Position numbers and translations under genes: made by a program. The notes below the pieces were generated by a model, which saw only the letters and a program-made list of their open reading frames with translations, was not told where the DNA came from and searched no databases. Positions 10,328-22,599 of a stretch of 64,000 nucleotides of DNA are shown piece by piece (position 1 is the stretch's first letter; each line of letters starts with the position of its first letter). The DNA comes from Lepiota brunneoincarnata (taxonomy: Eukaryota > Basidiomycota > Agaricomycetes > Agaricales > Agaricaceae): contig JAEBUN010000044.1 of assembly GCA_023014365.1 (NCBI GenBank), positions 1 through 64,000 on the forward strand, in the 5' to 3' direction.

Positions 10328-10712
10328 TGTTATCAGAAGTCTTATCAGAAGGACAATTATTTTTAGTTTACATTCCCATGTCACTATGAAACCATCAGTA
10401 GTGTACATCAGAAGGACTATTCTTAGTTTATGCCTTGTGTTCCCTATCTCTGACTCATAGTTACCTCAGTCCAGACTATTATGGTAGGAGTACAGCCACA
10501 CTTAGAAGTATATAAGGATACAGTACAATACCTTGTATCCTTATCTTAGTGTTATAAAGTTCTTGCCTCCTATAACTCTTTGCCTCTAAACTGGCTGGAC
10601 TATAGGGCTCCATTGTCTCCAAGTCACACTTAGTAGGACAGGACCAAGTCTGTATAGACATCCTGTGTCGAACTCCATGCTACTCAAGAGTGAACCCCTA
10701 ACCCGGGTAACA
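10328..10712 (+). mobile_element. Solo LTR, gypsy family D
   Basis: A 385-bp LTR from TGTTATCAGAAG to CCCGGGTAACA, with TSD TGCTG at 10323-10327 and 10713-10717. The same LTR begins the family-D elements at 22111 and 63342. No internal sequence remains, so it arose by LTR-LTR recombination. Confidence 0.93.
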
Positions 10713-10717
10713 TGCTG

Positions 10718-11423
10718 GGTTGGTCCATCATCCTATATAGCTTTGCTCATGTATTTGGGGAGCATGTCAGAGGAGCCCTTGGGATCCAAGGACCATGGAG
10801 GCATAGAATCCTGGGCTCAGAAGTGGATAGCAAGCAATTGCAGAGTGGTGGCATGGCATGAGACTAAATATGAACATTTCCATGGATTGATTGCTTAACA
10901 AAAATTAAGTGATAATAGATATTTGACATAATGGAAGTGCCAAATGGTATGGGGTTAGGCAGCATGGGTGGCAATTTTGTGGCAGCATGGTGAGGTGAAT
11001 CAGTCTGGTTGGAAAAAGAAAGAGGGGGGCATCAAATTAATGAGTGATAAATGAGGCGATAACAAGTTGAGGAAAGTGACAGCAAGAAAAAAGCCAGCAA
11101 GGGGCAGCAGGTGGCACAGAATGAAAATTGCCAAATGGTATGGGGGGTGGACAGCATGAGTGGCAAGCTCATTGCAGCATTTTTGAGAGGAATCAAGATG
11201 GTGGGATAAAACAGGGAGACTGTTTCTGTGGGTATGTATTAGAAAATATTCCACAAGATGGGGTGGCATTGTACCAGATAACCTGAAATGAGGGCAGGCA
11301 AAGTTCTGAACAATGGTGGTCAGGTATGCATTCAAAACCATAAGTGATTATGTATGGTATACACAATGATTCAAATGTTTGGCAAGATGGGGGGGGTTAG
11401 GGACAATGTGGGTAGTATTAGGG
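10718..11423. other. Decayed region with degenerate repeats
   Basis: No gene is recognised. Two degenerate ~180-bp units begin near 10938 and 11126; both contain a GCCAAATGGTATGGGG core followed by CAGCATG...GGCA. A third partial unit starts near 11378. A 113-codon minus-strand open frame (11000-11341) overlaps them but has no identifiable motif. Confidence 0.5.
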
Positions 11424-12160
11424 TTGATTGTCGAAATACCGAGCCGTCCAGCTCGATGTCGCTTATTGTTTTCTTGGCTATTTCATATTGTCCTTAGTCA
11501 CCGTAGGTACTTCATTATGGACTTTTTATATTCCTGCTAGCAACGACGATCGAGTTACATTACTTAGCAAATAATTGTACACATTCTCGTCGTACTTAGG
11601 TAGTGGTCCGAGCACCTGTGGACCCCAGTTTTCCTATACTGGGTCCCAGGTGCGTTCATACCCTCAACGTATCTTTACAAGTGCTTACAGTTTTCCTATA
11701 CTGGGTCCCAGTGGTCCCAAACTTATACATATTGTGTCTCGAGTCATACGTCTGCGCGAATACCCAATCATCATTGATGCTGTCAATGTTGAGAAAGCAT
11801 TTTGTGATATCCTCTTCAATAAGCTTGTCAACAGATTGCCATAATTTGATGAGTTTGCCATGGGCATTGTCTTGGACAGCAAGCTTTAGGGTTTCAGAGT
11901 GATACAATCGGTGAGCTGCATCCTTGTAGCTCAGGACTTGATGTTGCTGCAATGCCTTAATCTTGGCATGAGTGGCAAGGAGTTTGTACTCCGTGAGACT
12001 CTGGGCAAATGGATCAAATAAGGGCCTGGTAGTTTAATACAATATACAATGTGGACAGCTGTACTGGAAGGGTGGAAACCATGATTTTGCCACAGCCAAT
12101 GATGGCATGAGGGAGATCCTCCATTGAAGTCAGCTGAAATATGAAACAGATGGTGAGCAA
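11345..12160 (-). pseudogene. Unknown gene remnant split by solo LTR E
   Basis: On the minus strand a protein-like stretch runs from about 12150, switches frame near 12015, and continues through 11952-11779 (motifs YKDAAHRLYH, VDKLIEEDITKCFLNIDSIN). It resumes after the LTR insertion to a stop at about 11352. I do not recognise the family. The composition is ordinary and largely helical with no signal peptide or zinc motif. It is broken by at least one frameshift and by the LTR. Confidence 0.45.
11429..11773. mobile_element. Solo LTR-like insertion, family E, CpG-rich
   Basis: A 345-bp insertion bounded TGTCGAAATACC ... AATCATCA (TG...CA) with perfect TSD TTGAT at 11424-11428 and 11774-11778. 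It holds well over a dozen CpGs, while the surrounding kilobases are nearly CpG-free, so it looks recent. It interrupts a minus-strand reading frame that can be followed across the empty site. No second copy is in the window, so the LTR identity rests on ends and TSD. Confidence 0.75.
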
Positions 12161-13640
12161 AGAAGCATAATAAATGAATGATTAGTAGTATCCAACAATG
12201 AAGGCATGAGTGAGTGGATGGATACATTATCCAAGTGGCAGGTTTATTAAGATCACCAGCAAAATGCCAATTGCCACAACAAATGTGGGGAGAAAAGGGT
12301 TGGATATTGGAAGTGGAACATACCATGACTTTGATGTTTTGAATATTGAATAGTCATTTCATTTCAGCATTTTGGTGGTGAAGCTTGTCAGCATTGACCA
12401 AATATCCAGGCATGGAGTCTGTAAGCAACCTAATTCCCAAAGTGGTGAATTTGGATGTGTCCTCCAGTGATTCTATGTTGATAGGTGCTGCAGTGTTCAT
12501 GATGGATGGATGGCACATGGGTGGATTTTGGAAGGAGAATGAAGATGGTGTTAAGGGCAGCACTTAAGGTGAATTGTATTGAAGACTGATTATTAAGCAA
12601 TTCATGATTTGATCACATGGCTTGTGTTGAAAAATCTTTGTGCACTTCTGACTTTAAATTCCTGTTTTCTGTGTTCCTCCCATCAATGACAAAATTCCCA
12701 TCTTCATTTTGGCAAATAAGAAAACGATCTTTGTAAGATGTCCACAATCAGCAAAAGAGAAATTTCAGCTGCCCTGGAAAAGTATGAGGGTATTGTGTGA
12801 CATGGATTACAAAGTGGCACAGTACAAGAATTGATGGAAAAACATAGAGAAGAAATGGTAAGAATTCCCCCATTGGTTGTCATTTCATTGCCAACCCCCC
12901 ATTGATATATATTACCACTTGTAGTAGAGGACATTCACCCATACAAGCAGTCAAGACCCAGCAATTTGTGTGGCATTCAAAACAGATAAGTTCCTCATAA
13001 GGTTCCTAGTGGAATGGTGTGAACATGGCAGTGAACCCTTGTAGGAAAGAGAATCGTCCTCCAAGACAATCATAAGGGTGAGGTGTGGTTGATGAAACAA
13101 CCACAGGCTCATCTTCTCAACCTCATGAAACTGGGTACAAGTACAACTCCATTGAGTGGGAGACTTGAGAAAGAGAGAGAGAGTGAGAGAGAGTGAAACT
13201 GAGGGGAAGAAACTTCAGGCTGGTTACACTGTAGCCTATTGGAGGTCTTATGGCAGCGGAGACATCCTCATCGTTGGGAGCTAAGGTATCTAAGTACAAA
13301 TGTGCTACTTAAATACCTAAATGAAAATATGATGCAGGGATGGATTCTGCACGTAGGCAAGTTTCCTCCCTCACACCCTCATTTGCCATGAACCAATTAG
13401 CAGCATTGGCAAAACATGAGCAGAAACAAGTGAAAAAGAATGTCCATAAATTGGTGGGTGGTCCAGCAAACTGTTTTCATGTGGTAGGCAGCTAACTAAT
13501 GTTTTATAGGGGGCATAGACAGGAAAACAAGATGTGGTCACCAGAATGACAGCTACAGACTTGCTGCCAACTGCTAAATACTTGCCACTGATGGCAAACA
13601 TAACTCTGGCATTGAGGAATGGCTGAGGACAAGAGCAACC
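12161..13640. other. No recognisable gene
   Basis: Short open frames only. A GA-rich simple repeat lies at about 13165-13195. Near 13330-13370 there is a ~35-bp stretch (GATTCTGCACGTAGGCAAGTTTC) that recurs in altered form at about 43410-43435, the only hint of a shared repeat. Nothing else is identified. Confidence 0.5.
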
Positions 13641-13647
13641 TCAACTT

Positions 13648-14238
13648 ATGAAAAAAAAGATGGATGATCAGGGTAGCACCATGGGTGGTGCTGGTTATTT
13701 TCCCATTGGCCAATGTAAGCCAGCACAAGAAATGCCACAACTGGCACCAGGTCAAACAGGAACAAGCCCAATGCTGCAATCACTTTCAGTCCCAACAGCA
13801 ACAGCCAAGCAATATGACCAGCCAGAAACATCAACAGCTGGATGTGCCTGGCATGCCATGGTATCATGGCCCCCAATTGTCATATTGGATGATATGATGG
13901 AGGTCTCAAGCTTGGAGTCATATAAACCCTCTGCATTGCCTCCACCAGTTTTGCAGAGCAAAGGGAAGGGAAAGGCACTACTGCTTGAGAAGAAGTCTAC
14001 AGTGGGAGACAATGAGGGCCATGGGCATAGCCAGCATAGGATCATGCCACAGCACTAGCAAAGAGCCCAGTGGCCCCAGCCCCTGCACCATAGGCCACAG
14101 CCAACCAGAGAACTCTTCAACATGGCATGCCAGTATTGTGCCTCAAGAAATCAACCTTGCAAAATGGATGCTGGTGGAGGAGCATGTTGTGCCTGTATGG
14201 TGAAGAAATGCCAATGCATGAATTACACTGGCCCATGA
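13648..14238 (+). pseudogene. Low-complexity protein with paired Cys clusters
   Basis: One frame runs from ATG 13648 to TGA 14236 with a single internal TAG at 14056-14058 (CAG to TAG would explain it). The first ~150 residues are Gln/Ser/Thr/Pro-rich with a Lys-rich patch. The end holds two cysteine clusters: CQYCASRNQPC followed after 9 residues by CCACMVKKCQC (about 14128-14214). The spacing resembles the split clusters of the antisense gene in elements A and B and of the genes at 33.1-34.0 and 35.1-36.6 kb. The function is unknown; the clusters could bind zinc. The frame is joined directly by the C-family fragment from 14401. Confidence 0.55.
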
Positions 14239-14400
14239 GGAGTAGGGCAGCAGCAAAGGAATGTGCCACAAACATTGCCACAATGACCAGTGAAGTAGCA
14301 AAGGGGAATCAAGGAGGAATGGCCAACAAAGAAGTATCAAGGCAGCAGCAACCTATGCTGAGAACCCCATTGAAGACTTGGAATGGGGCCCTGAGAAAGT

Positions 14401-15101
14401 GTTATGAATAGTCCAGATCGAGAGGAACAGGAACAACTATTTGACTTTACAAGATGGGTACAGGAAACCACAGACCAGTTATGAGCGCAGGAGTATGAAG
14501 ATGAAGAAGGGGAATATTATAATGCCATGCAGGACCTGGCGAGAGAAGTAGGAATTGAGATAACTCTGGAGGATATTCTGGAATACCCTGAGGACAAAGA
14601 AGACAGCCATGAATCAACCAATCCAACCTCCGATATGGATGGAAGCACCGAGAGAGTGGAGAGCAAGAATGGAGGAGATTCTATGGAGATAGAATCGGGA
14701 GAAGGAGATTATGAGTCAGAAGAAAGTGATGGAACATCGCACAGCAGTGAGAATGAGGACACTGACTCATTGTAATATAAATAACACTAGGATGCCATCA
14801 GCTAGGATGCGCATCATGGTCAAGACTGCAGATGACAAGTAGAACAGCCCAACTACATATAACAAGTATATAGTGTCTCATAGGTATATAAGGCCTATAC
14901 AAGTAGGGATTAAAGCCTTAAGCTTTAATCTTGTTAACAGCGGTTGTTAACCCTCTCTGCCTTAACTTGGCGTGTTCCCTTGTTATCTCATTGAGCGCGA
15001 TCCACTAAGCTCTGCAAGGCCAACCGTCTTGGACACCTTGTAGAGTGATTGAAGGCCATCTCCAGTTATCCTTGGATACAGAAGGAGCATGGATCATAAC
15101 A
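14401..15101 (+). mobile_element. 3' end fragment of gypsy family C
   Basis: Homologous to the reverse strand of 58504-59211. It contains the acidic C-terminus of the 3' ORF (to the TAA at 14773-14775, with one in-frame TGA at about 14480) and a complete 331-bp LTR (14771-15101, TGTAATATAAAT ... GGATCATAACA). The LTR length equals that of 58504-58834. The left end breaks abruptly at 14401, so this is a truncated copy and no TSD can be checked. Confidence 0.88.
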
Positions 15102-15229
15102 GAAAGAGGTGGAACTGCAAGAAAGTAAGTAAAACCTCATTATTTGGTCTCCAATAATAATTCACACTCCTACTTGCTTTTTCTTCCAGTGAATAAATAT
15201 TGCCAGGAACATCTCAACTGATTTGATCA

Positions 15230-16339
15230 ATGGCTGATCAAACATTTTTTGTTGAAGCTGTGGCACCAGCCACACACCTCATATTTGACAGCCAAGTCAG
15301 TGCATTGGAGGCTGCAGTGGAAAGGCTATCTCAATGGATGGATGCCCTTTGTCCTGCACCACTGACTGGCAGTGTTGCTGCCACAGCAGACACAATGGTG
15401 CCAGATGTACCTGCAGGTGTAGTGGCAATGGATATTGATACTGCTGACCATACTCCCTTGCCATTGCCACCCACCCCACTGCCAATGCCAGGGACATGCA
15501 TCCTATCTCCCATTGACATGACCTGTGATCCCATGGCATATTATCAAAATACTGCTGACTGCCTCTCTGCTGAGTTGCCACAGGAAATTCCAATGGCTAC
15601 ATCTTGCCCTAGTGTAGGGACCTCCCTAATAACATGTCTCAAGGATGCTCAGAGGACTCAGCCAAGACCATTGGGGTTGCCTTCAGGTAATACACAATGT
15701 AATCTTGCTATTTGGTGACTTACTCAGACCATTACAGTGCCAGCACTTGCTGCTGCCCCCAGCATCACTGCCAAGTCTGACATTACAGTGGCAGCATCTG
15801 CTGATGCTCAACTGCATGTGATCAGGTGCCAATTAGCACCATTGCCACTCCCCACCCCAGTCATACTTGTGCCAACATCTTCCAAGGCTCTGCTGGCATT
15901 GGGTACCACTGCTGCCATGGCAGACTCCCCCTCCCCTATCCCAAGCAATGCTAATTTGAATACACCAGAAGATTATATGGGATCCATCCCAGCAAATAAT
16001 CCCACCTCTGGTCCAATAATACCAGTGAATCTCCCTCCAGCAAATCTTGCCACTCCCTCAGCAGCAGAGCCTCCCTGCCCTACTGAATATGTCCCCTCCT
16101 TGTCCCAAGCAACATTGGAAACTCACATCCTGGCACATTCTCCACCAACTCTGGCAGACCTTTCTCTCCCAATCATGGGCACCTCCTCAGAAACTCCTGA
16201 GTTGGACACTTCAGAAGTCTCAATTGCTGACACCCCTCAGGCAGCAAATGTTGACTTGAATTGTATTGCTGCTGAAGCCATTGCCAACTCCCTTCCTGGT
16301 CAGCAACCTGCATCTGATGTTGTTATGCCAGGGGTGTGA
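15230..16339 (+). pseudogene. Unknown Pro/Ala/Thr-rich protein in two frames
   Basis: Two consecutive open stretches, 15230-15718 (162 codons) and 15737-16339 (200 codons), read in the same style: a short helical start (about residues 20-40) followed by very Pro/Ala/Ser/Thr-rich sequence with acidic patches. A stop and a frame change near 15718 separate them unless a short intron is used. It resembles the disordered part of a nuclear protein, but I recognise no family. A solo LTR begins 240 bp downstream. Confidence 0.4.
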
Positions 16340-16578
16340 CTCCTTCCTCCTATGCCCCTCAATGCTCAAGAAGATGTCATACAGGAGGTCACCTTGTTGG
16401 AGCTCCCACATTCTATTATGGCCTGGCCCTGGACTTGCTCACAGTTGCAAGCTGATTGTGAGAGGAACAACAGACCCAATGGTGACCCTCTTGCTGAGTC
16501 ATCCCATATGCCACAGTGTAGTCCCTGGCTTATGGAATCCTCTTTGCCAACAGTGGCAAACATTAACATACCACACAG

Positions 16579-17871
16579 TGATATGCTGATTTCATGCCTA
16601 TACATGAATTCTGTACTCCAGAACAATTCTCTACATAGAATCATTGGCTATATCATTAAAGAACTCTATAGAGGATTGGTACTATGTCCCGTAGTAGCCA
16701 GTTCAACCAAATTGAGGATATTTGAGCCTCAGAAGTGTTCAAACCAGTTCATTATCACTAAGCTTAGTGAACCAAGCTATCAGAATGCTCTCTGGAGGGA
16801 TTTAGGACTTTATATAGCCTATTGAGTATACTCCAGTTGCATCAAGGGACCTTATGAGCAGTTTTCTGATGAACTCAGATTTGTTTGAACCCAAAGAATA
16901 TACATAATGGCTGTTGCAGGTGTATCACACCTATAGCAAGCCCAATAATGATGACTGGACCACAGAACGGAACATCCAACATTTGGGAGGTGATACCCAA
17001 TGCCCAAAACCCTAGAAATATCAAAGACTCATAATTAATGAGTGCTTTGTGGGTCCTAGCACCTTGGCATATTGCCTAACTGAGATTAATTACAACAGAT
17101 CAAGGGATTGTCCATATGCTATACATGCTGATCATAATTGATCTGGAGGCTTAATGTGCTCACATGGATGCAGAATAATGCAGATGGACATGGAACACAT
17201 CTGGCTGGATTGCCATTTGTCAATCAGAGAAAAACCCATAACCCAGGGCAAGGTAGAAATGCTGCCAAACTTTCCAAAATATTCTGCAGTACCTGTAACA
17301 ATTAAGCTTATTGTTTTCTATTTCATATTTACTATCTCTTGTATGTATCTAAACAATATAAATATGGTTGCACTTGTTTGTGGAGAAGCAAGAGGTCTCA
17401 CCCCTGCTTCCACATGCAAGTCTGCAAGCCATAATCAAGAACAGTTTCAGAGGGCTATTTAGTGTGCATTGTTAAGTGTGATTTCTTTGGTTGTTGACCA
17501 ACCCAGAGACAGAGACAGAGAACAGAGTTCAGAGTTTAGAGTTCTAGAGTGCTAGAGACAGAGACAGAGAACAAAAGTCAGAGACCAGAGACCAGAGACT
17601 AGAGACCCCATGTTTTGAATTGACAGGGATTGTCCTTTCATTGTTGCACCGTACAGCTAAGATAACTTCAATGGCTGTTTGTTAACCTCTAAAACACTAC
17701 TCTCTTGAATTTTGCTATCAGAATGCACCCCCAGAACACCCCAAAAGATGAAACTGTTCATTATCTATCTCATACCACTGGTATTAGCTGAAGTTTATTG
17801 AATTTTGGCTAAGCTTAGTGAAAACAAGCCCTCTATCTATATTAAAACCCATGAACATTTCTACCTTTTCA
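16579..17871 (+). mobile_element. Solo LTR-like copy, family F (1.29 kb)
   Basis: A 1293-bp sequence with TG...CA ends (TGATATGCTGATTTC ... CCTTTTCA) flanked by ACAG at 16575-16578 and 17872-17875. A second copy lies reversed at 24016-25315. Both contain the palindrome ACTAAGCTTAGT near each end, a ~100-codon open frame of no known family (17154-17462 here) and a GAGACAGAGACAGAGA simple repeat near 17510-17610. The 4-bp TSD is short enough to be chance. The PPT beside the other copy supports the LTR reading. Confidence 0.65.
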
Positions 17872-18146
17872 ACAGCAAGAAGTGTAAGCTATCTGGGGAC
17901 AATCCTGATGAGCGGGAGTCACAATGAGCAAAGCTGCGACCTTCTTGATGACTATTGAATCCTCCTATTCCACCCCCTGTTCCCTGTACATTCATTATCC
18001 TATCTATACACATATTGTTATATTTTTTTATAATTTTGATATAATATGACAGGGTATTTCATTGTTCTTGCATCACTGGCTGATTCTCCCCTCAGTTCAC
18101 TTTTTCCACCTCCTCTGCTGAGCTTGTTGTGGTAGTCAGGATGAGC

Positions 18147-20430
18147 CTATGAATGCACAATTTTTAGAAAGAGGTTCAAAAATAATAAGTTGACAATGCA
18201 ATTACCTGCATATGGTTCATCCACCAGCATTAACAGTGGGTCAATTGTAAGTGCTGGCAAGGCATTTTGCACCATTGATGTTCCTGGTGGCATATTAATT
18301 GGTGCCATGGAACTTCCTGGGGGAAGCCTTGGGATGTGGTTGAGTATGGTGTATACAGGCATGGTGTATTGTAGATCTCCCTCAGCAGGGCCATTGCTTA
18401 GCAATGTAGGCGCAAATCCACTTGCCACCAATTGATCCATGAATTCCTGCTGTAGTAGGATCATGCCCATGTCTGGTTTGACCTCTGGCATGAGTGGCAT
18501 CTCTCTGGCAACTGGGGCTGGCCCATGAAATGTAGGGTCAGATAGGATGGTGACTGCATCTGGCACATGTTTGTCACTAAAGTTAGCCTGTAGTGAGGCC
18601 AGGCCTTTGGCATGTGCTTTTGCTGTTTTGCCATGACAATTGTATACATTGCCATTGTGATCAATTGGTGACACCATCCAACCAGGTGGGTTCTGGCCAA
18701 TAGTATTATTAATTGCCATTTGTGATGGGTTGGTCAGGGCCTTTGGATTTCCTGCCACCAACTTGCTGCTGATCTTGGGTGCTTTGCCATTATCTGCCAT
18801 TGATGCCTTGATTGTTCCAGGATATTCTGCTGGCAGGTATTCCCCATTATGAAGATGAGCACAGAAACAAAATGCATGCTCAGCACCAAAGGTTGCTTGG
18901 TGCCCAATGACATGTCCAAAGAAGCACTGTATCTCTGGCTTCCAAATGTTCTGGGGATCCCATAACTGAAAATTCCTTGGAATAAATTTCCAATGTATCA
19001 TCTTTGGCTGCAAGATTGCCAAGGTTTTGAAAGGCACATGGCAGGATTGGTTGCTGGAGGCTAATACTTCCAACCCAACAAATAATCACAATGAATGACC
19101 ATTTCATTTGCTAATTGAATTTAACACTTACTATAGTGTATGGTCAGATAAGTGTGCATTAACTCCTCCAGTTCTTCTTTTTTCATTTTCTTTAGCATAA
19201 TCCCTGGTGAAATGATTGGAAATCCATTTTCAGTGTGGTCAAAATATGGGGTTGCCTTTGTTGCCATGGAAAGTGGCAATGGCAGCACAAGTGGCAATGG
19301 TGGCAAGTATTCCTTTTGTTGGTGGAGTCCCTTGACATATGATAAAAACTCTTGTTCCAATGCCAGCACAGGCACCTTGTGTGTCTTGATGAATGGTGTT
19401 GCTGCCGCACCCATAGTTGCTGCAATCTCATCAAAACTGCCATCATGTATTAGTTAGTAGTATCAGGCATACTTTGGGAAAACTGGGCCTCACATGCCAA
19501 ACCTAATCTCTCCATCATCACCCCCAGCAAATGCAAAAAATGTCATCATTACAATCCCCATCTCTAGCCAACATTTCCTTGACTATTCTTTCATACATCA
19601 CTTGGCATGTTCTGTCACTATCCTATATTTATATAACTTATCAGCCCCCTCACTGAGCACAATATGAACATGCCACCAGATTGGTGATCCTGCCAACTTA
19701 ATTTCTTTTGAGTTCTGGCTCATTCCCGATGGTCTTGTATGACTGAATGTATTCTTCAATTGCCTCTTTTCCTGCATCATCCATCTGTCCATACATGTTT
19801 TTGGCTACCCAAGTATGATTTTGAAAGTATTTCTGCAACCCTGGATGGAGTTCCATGATATTTAGAATTGCTTTCATCTCCTGTTCAACAACTACTTTCT
19901 CTGTCCTCCACACTGCTTGGTTTTGATTTATTTTGGCACCATGGTTTATTGCTTTGCAGGAAGCATATGGATGCCAGTTGTTGGTCAGCCATTTCCCTAA
20001 TGCCTGTCAAACCATCATCTGACATCCTTGCCAGGGTGACTTGCAATTGCTGCATACCTTGATATGCTGTTCTACCTCATCTGCTGCCATGGCCCTTGTC
20101 CTATTGTTTGTCCAGTAGTTAAACATATCAGGCAGAATTTGTGATCTGACAATCATCCCTCAGTGCTCAGAAGTTGTTTGTTTTCAGTAGTTCTCCTTGT
20201 ATTTATGGATAACTTTCTGTTTGGCAGGAGAATACTGACAGTTTGCTCTGGGCTTCTTTTCCTTTGTGATGGCTTGCATGGTGGTGATTGGATACAGTAG
20301 GAACAAAGGCCATGAGGGACCAACTGTGATATTTTGAGCCATGCTGAAGGCATGTGTCCCTGCTTTTATCCAATACCAACTATGTCCCCTTCTTCGGGTC
20401 CCATGGATTACTTGGTCATACCTCACAAGA
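18147..20430 (-). pseudogene. Unknown multi-exon gene, decayed
   Basis: Minus-strand protein-like segments follow each other: about 20426-20184, 19913-19700, 19250-19125 and an open frame of 308 codons at 19073-18147. Visible features are a basic segment (about 20300-20200), a helical acidic/basic piece with HPGLQKYFQNH (about 19840), KKMKKEELEELMHTYL (about 19190-19140), and a long Pro/Met/Ala-rich disordered tail. Stops and shifts between pieces prevent a single model; some gaps could be introns. I cannot name the family. It lies inside the pair of opposed F LTRs and next to a KDZ fragment, but nothing shows it belongs to either. Confidence 0.4.
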
Positions 20431-20522
20431 CATCAAAGTGACACAAGTGTGGGAAAGATGATGGGTGGGTGGTTAAAACTGCCAATGACCTTGTTGATGC
20501 TTGAACATAGGAGGAGATAACA

Positions 20523-22105
20523 ATGGAAACAGCCCAAGGGCCCATCAAGACAGAGGTTGAGGTTCTATTCAACTTTGGGTCAGGCATAAGAGCCACAGAA
20601 GAACATGGAGGTGGCACATCCAAAAGTGATAATAAGACAGTACTAGATGGATCTGACAATCATCTGAATATGAGCAACATTGATATAGAGGAGGAGGATG
20701 CAAAGGAAGCTAGCTCAAACAAAGTCAGTCATTACTTACAAGTCATCCAACAGAGGAAATCCAATGGTGTGAGGTATATAGCAACAGAACTGGATGGAAG
20801 ATTTTGTTAAGCATGCTGACAATTTGCTGATGGCACAACTTGCATGGGAGGCATTTCCAGGTGGCAGCAGGTGTTCAAATTGTGCCAAGCAACAAAAAGC
20901 AATTTGGAGGTGTAAAGATTGCTTTGGTGCCAAGATGCTATGCCAGATATGCATGTGACACTCACATTTTGACAATCCTCTGCATGGGCTAGAATGGTGG
21001 ACAGGGAAGTTTTTTTGCTTGGCTGCCATGGCAGAAGTGGGGACATATATACATGTGTCTCACAACTATGGGGCATCTACATGTGAACAACTTAGCAAGC
21101 AGATGCAAATGCTTGAGCTATGTGAGCAAATTGCAGATAATGCTGAACAAGAAACACTGCTAGCTGGTGAACAAGGTGGCAGTACAGTGCTGCTCAGCAA
21201 TAGTTTGCTGCTTGGGAACAAGGTTGCCCCCAAACAGGATAGTTGGGAAAGCACAGACAATATATGTCTTGCATTTGGGGATGGCTGGTGAGATGATCCA
21301 GGGAACAATAGCAGTGAGGTGGCCAATGCACCAATGAACCAAAATTGTGATGGATCCCATGGACACATTCCAGGTCAACCAGATCTTGGAAAACAAAAAT
21401 ATATTCCCTGGTTAGATCCACTGAAAAATCAATGTGTGAGGGTCATTCATACAAATGACATCCACAATATCACTCTTGTTACCTGCACATGCCACCAGAG
21501 GGTGGAGGTCATTGCCAACTTGATGTATTGCTGCCTTGTGCCAGCAACTTTCATTCAATGCTGGACTTTATTCATGGTTGATGTTCTTAAAGACTTCTGA
21601 CTCAAAAATTTGGAATGCAAGGCTTCAGCATATCAATATTTCCAGAAGCTCTGCAGGCTCACATCACCGATGGTACCAGCAGAGGTCCCAAACTTATATC
21701 AGGAACTACTGCATATGGCATGGCTCTGGCACTGGTTAAAAAAGTGAAAGTGGGCTGGTCATGGCCATGGTGTGCCCAAAGCAGATGGAGCAATACACCC
21801 AGGGACACTTGCAAATTTCTGTCTGGTATGCCCCCAACCTGGCATTAATCTTCCTTCAGATTGGAAGGAGGATATGAATAGGTTAGTAACAATAAATAAT
21901 GCCTCTCTCACCATTGTCGCATTGACATTATCATAAACACTATTAGATGGGCATACTGCCAATTCTTGGTTGCCAATAGCAATTTCAAGGCTGACCATGT
22001 GCAGCAACCCAACAACACTTCAGATATGTGGTTATCAGAAGGAGCTGGCATGTTTACCACATGTGCCCAGTACGAGAATTTCCTGAAGGATGCCATTGAA
22101 ATGTC
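20523..22105 (+). pseudogene. KDZ-type transposase, N-terminal fragment
   Basis: Recognised from the agaricomycete KDZ (Kyakuja-Dileera-Zisupton) pattern. A cysteine cluster CSNCAKQQ..WRCKDCFGAKMLC..C, followed by H.DNPLHGLEWWTGKFF, reads at about 20868-21015. A HTNDIHNITLVTCTC segment lies at about 21450-21490, and CPQPGINLPSDW, the family's CP.PG.NLP signature, at about 21828-21863. Frames change several times (for example near 20820, 20955, 21600 and 21738) and stops interrupt it. The downstream catalytic half is missing because a family-D LTR begins at 22111 with the KDZ frame running into it. KDZ proteins are DDE-type transposases expanded in mushrooms. Confidence 0.7.
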
Positions 22106-22599
22106 AACAGTGTTATCAGAAGTCTCATCAGAAGGACAGTTATATTTAGCTCAAGTATCTCATGTCATATGTCACTCTGAAACCATTAGCAGTGTACATC
22201 AGAAGGACTATTAATAGCTTATGACTCACTTCCTTATATCTGACTCATAATTACTTGGGTCCATCCAATTATAGTAGGAGCATAGCCACACTTAGTTGTA
22301 CATATATGAGAATACAGTAAAATACTATGTATCCTTATCTTAGTGTTACACAGTTCTTGCCTCCTATACCTCTTTGCCCTTAAACCAGCTGGACTTATAG
22401 TGCTCCATTGTCTCCAAGTCATGCCTAGTAGGACAAGACCAAGTCTGTATAGACATCTTGCCTTGAACACCATGCTACTCAAGAGCAAACCCCTAACCTG
22501 GGTAACAAAACACTAAGATACTCTGCTGCTTATCTCTTGCTTGCCCTCTACTCTACTCTGCTTTGCCGACGTACTGAACACATTGAGGTACTCTGGTCA

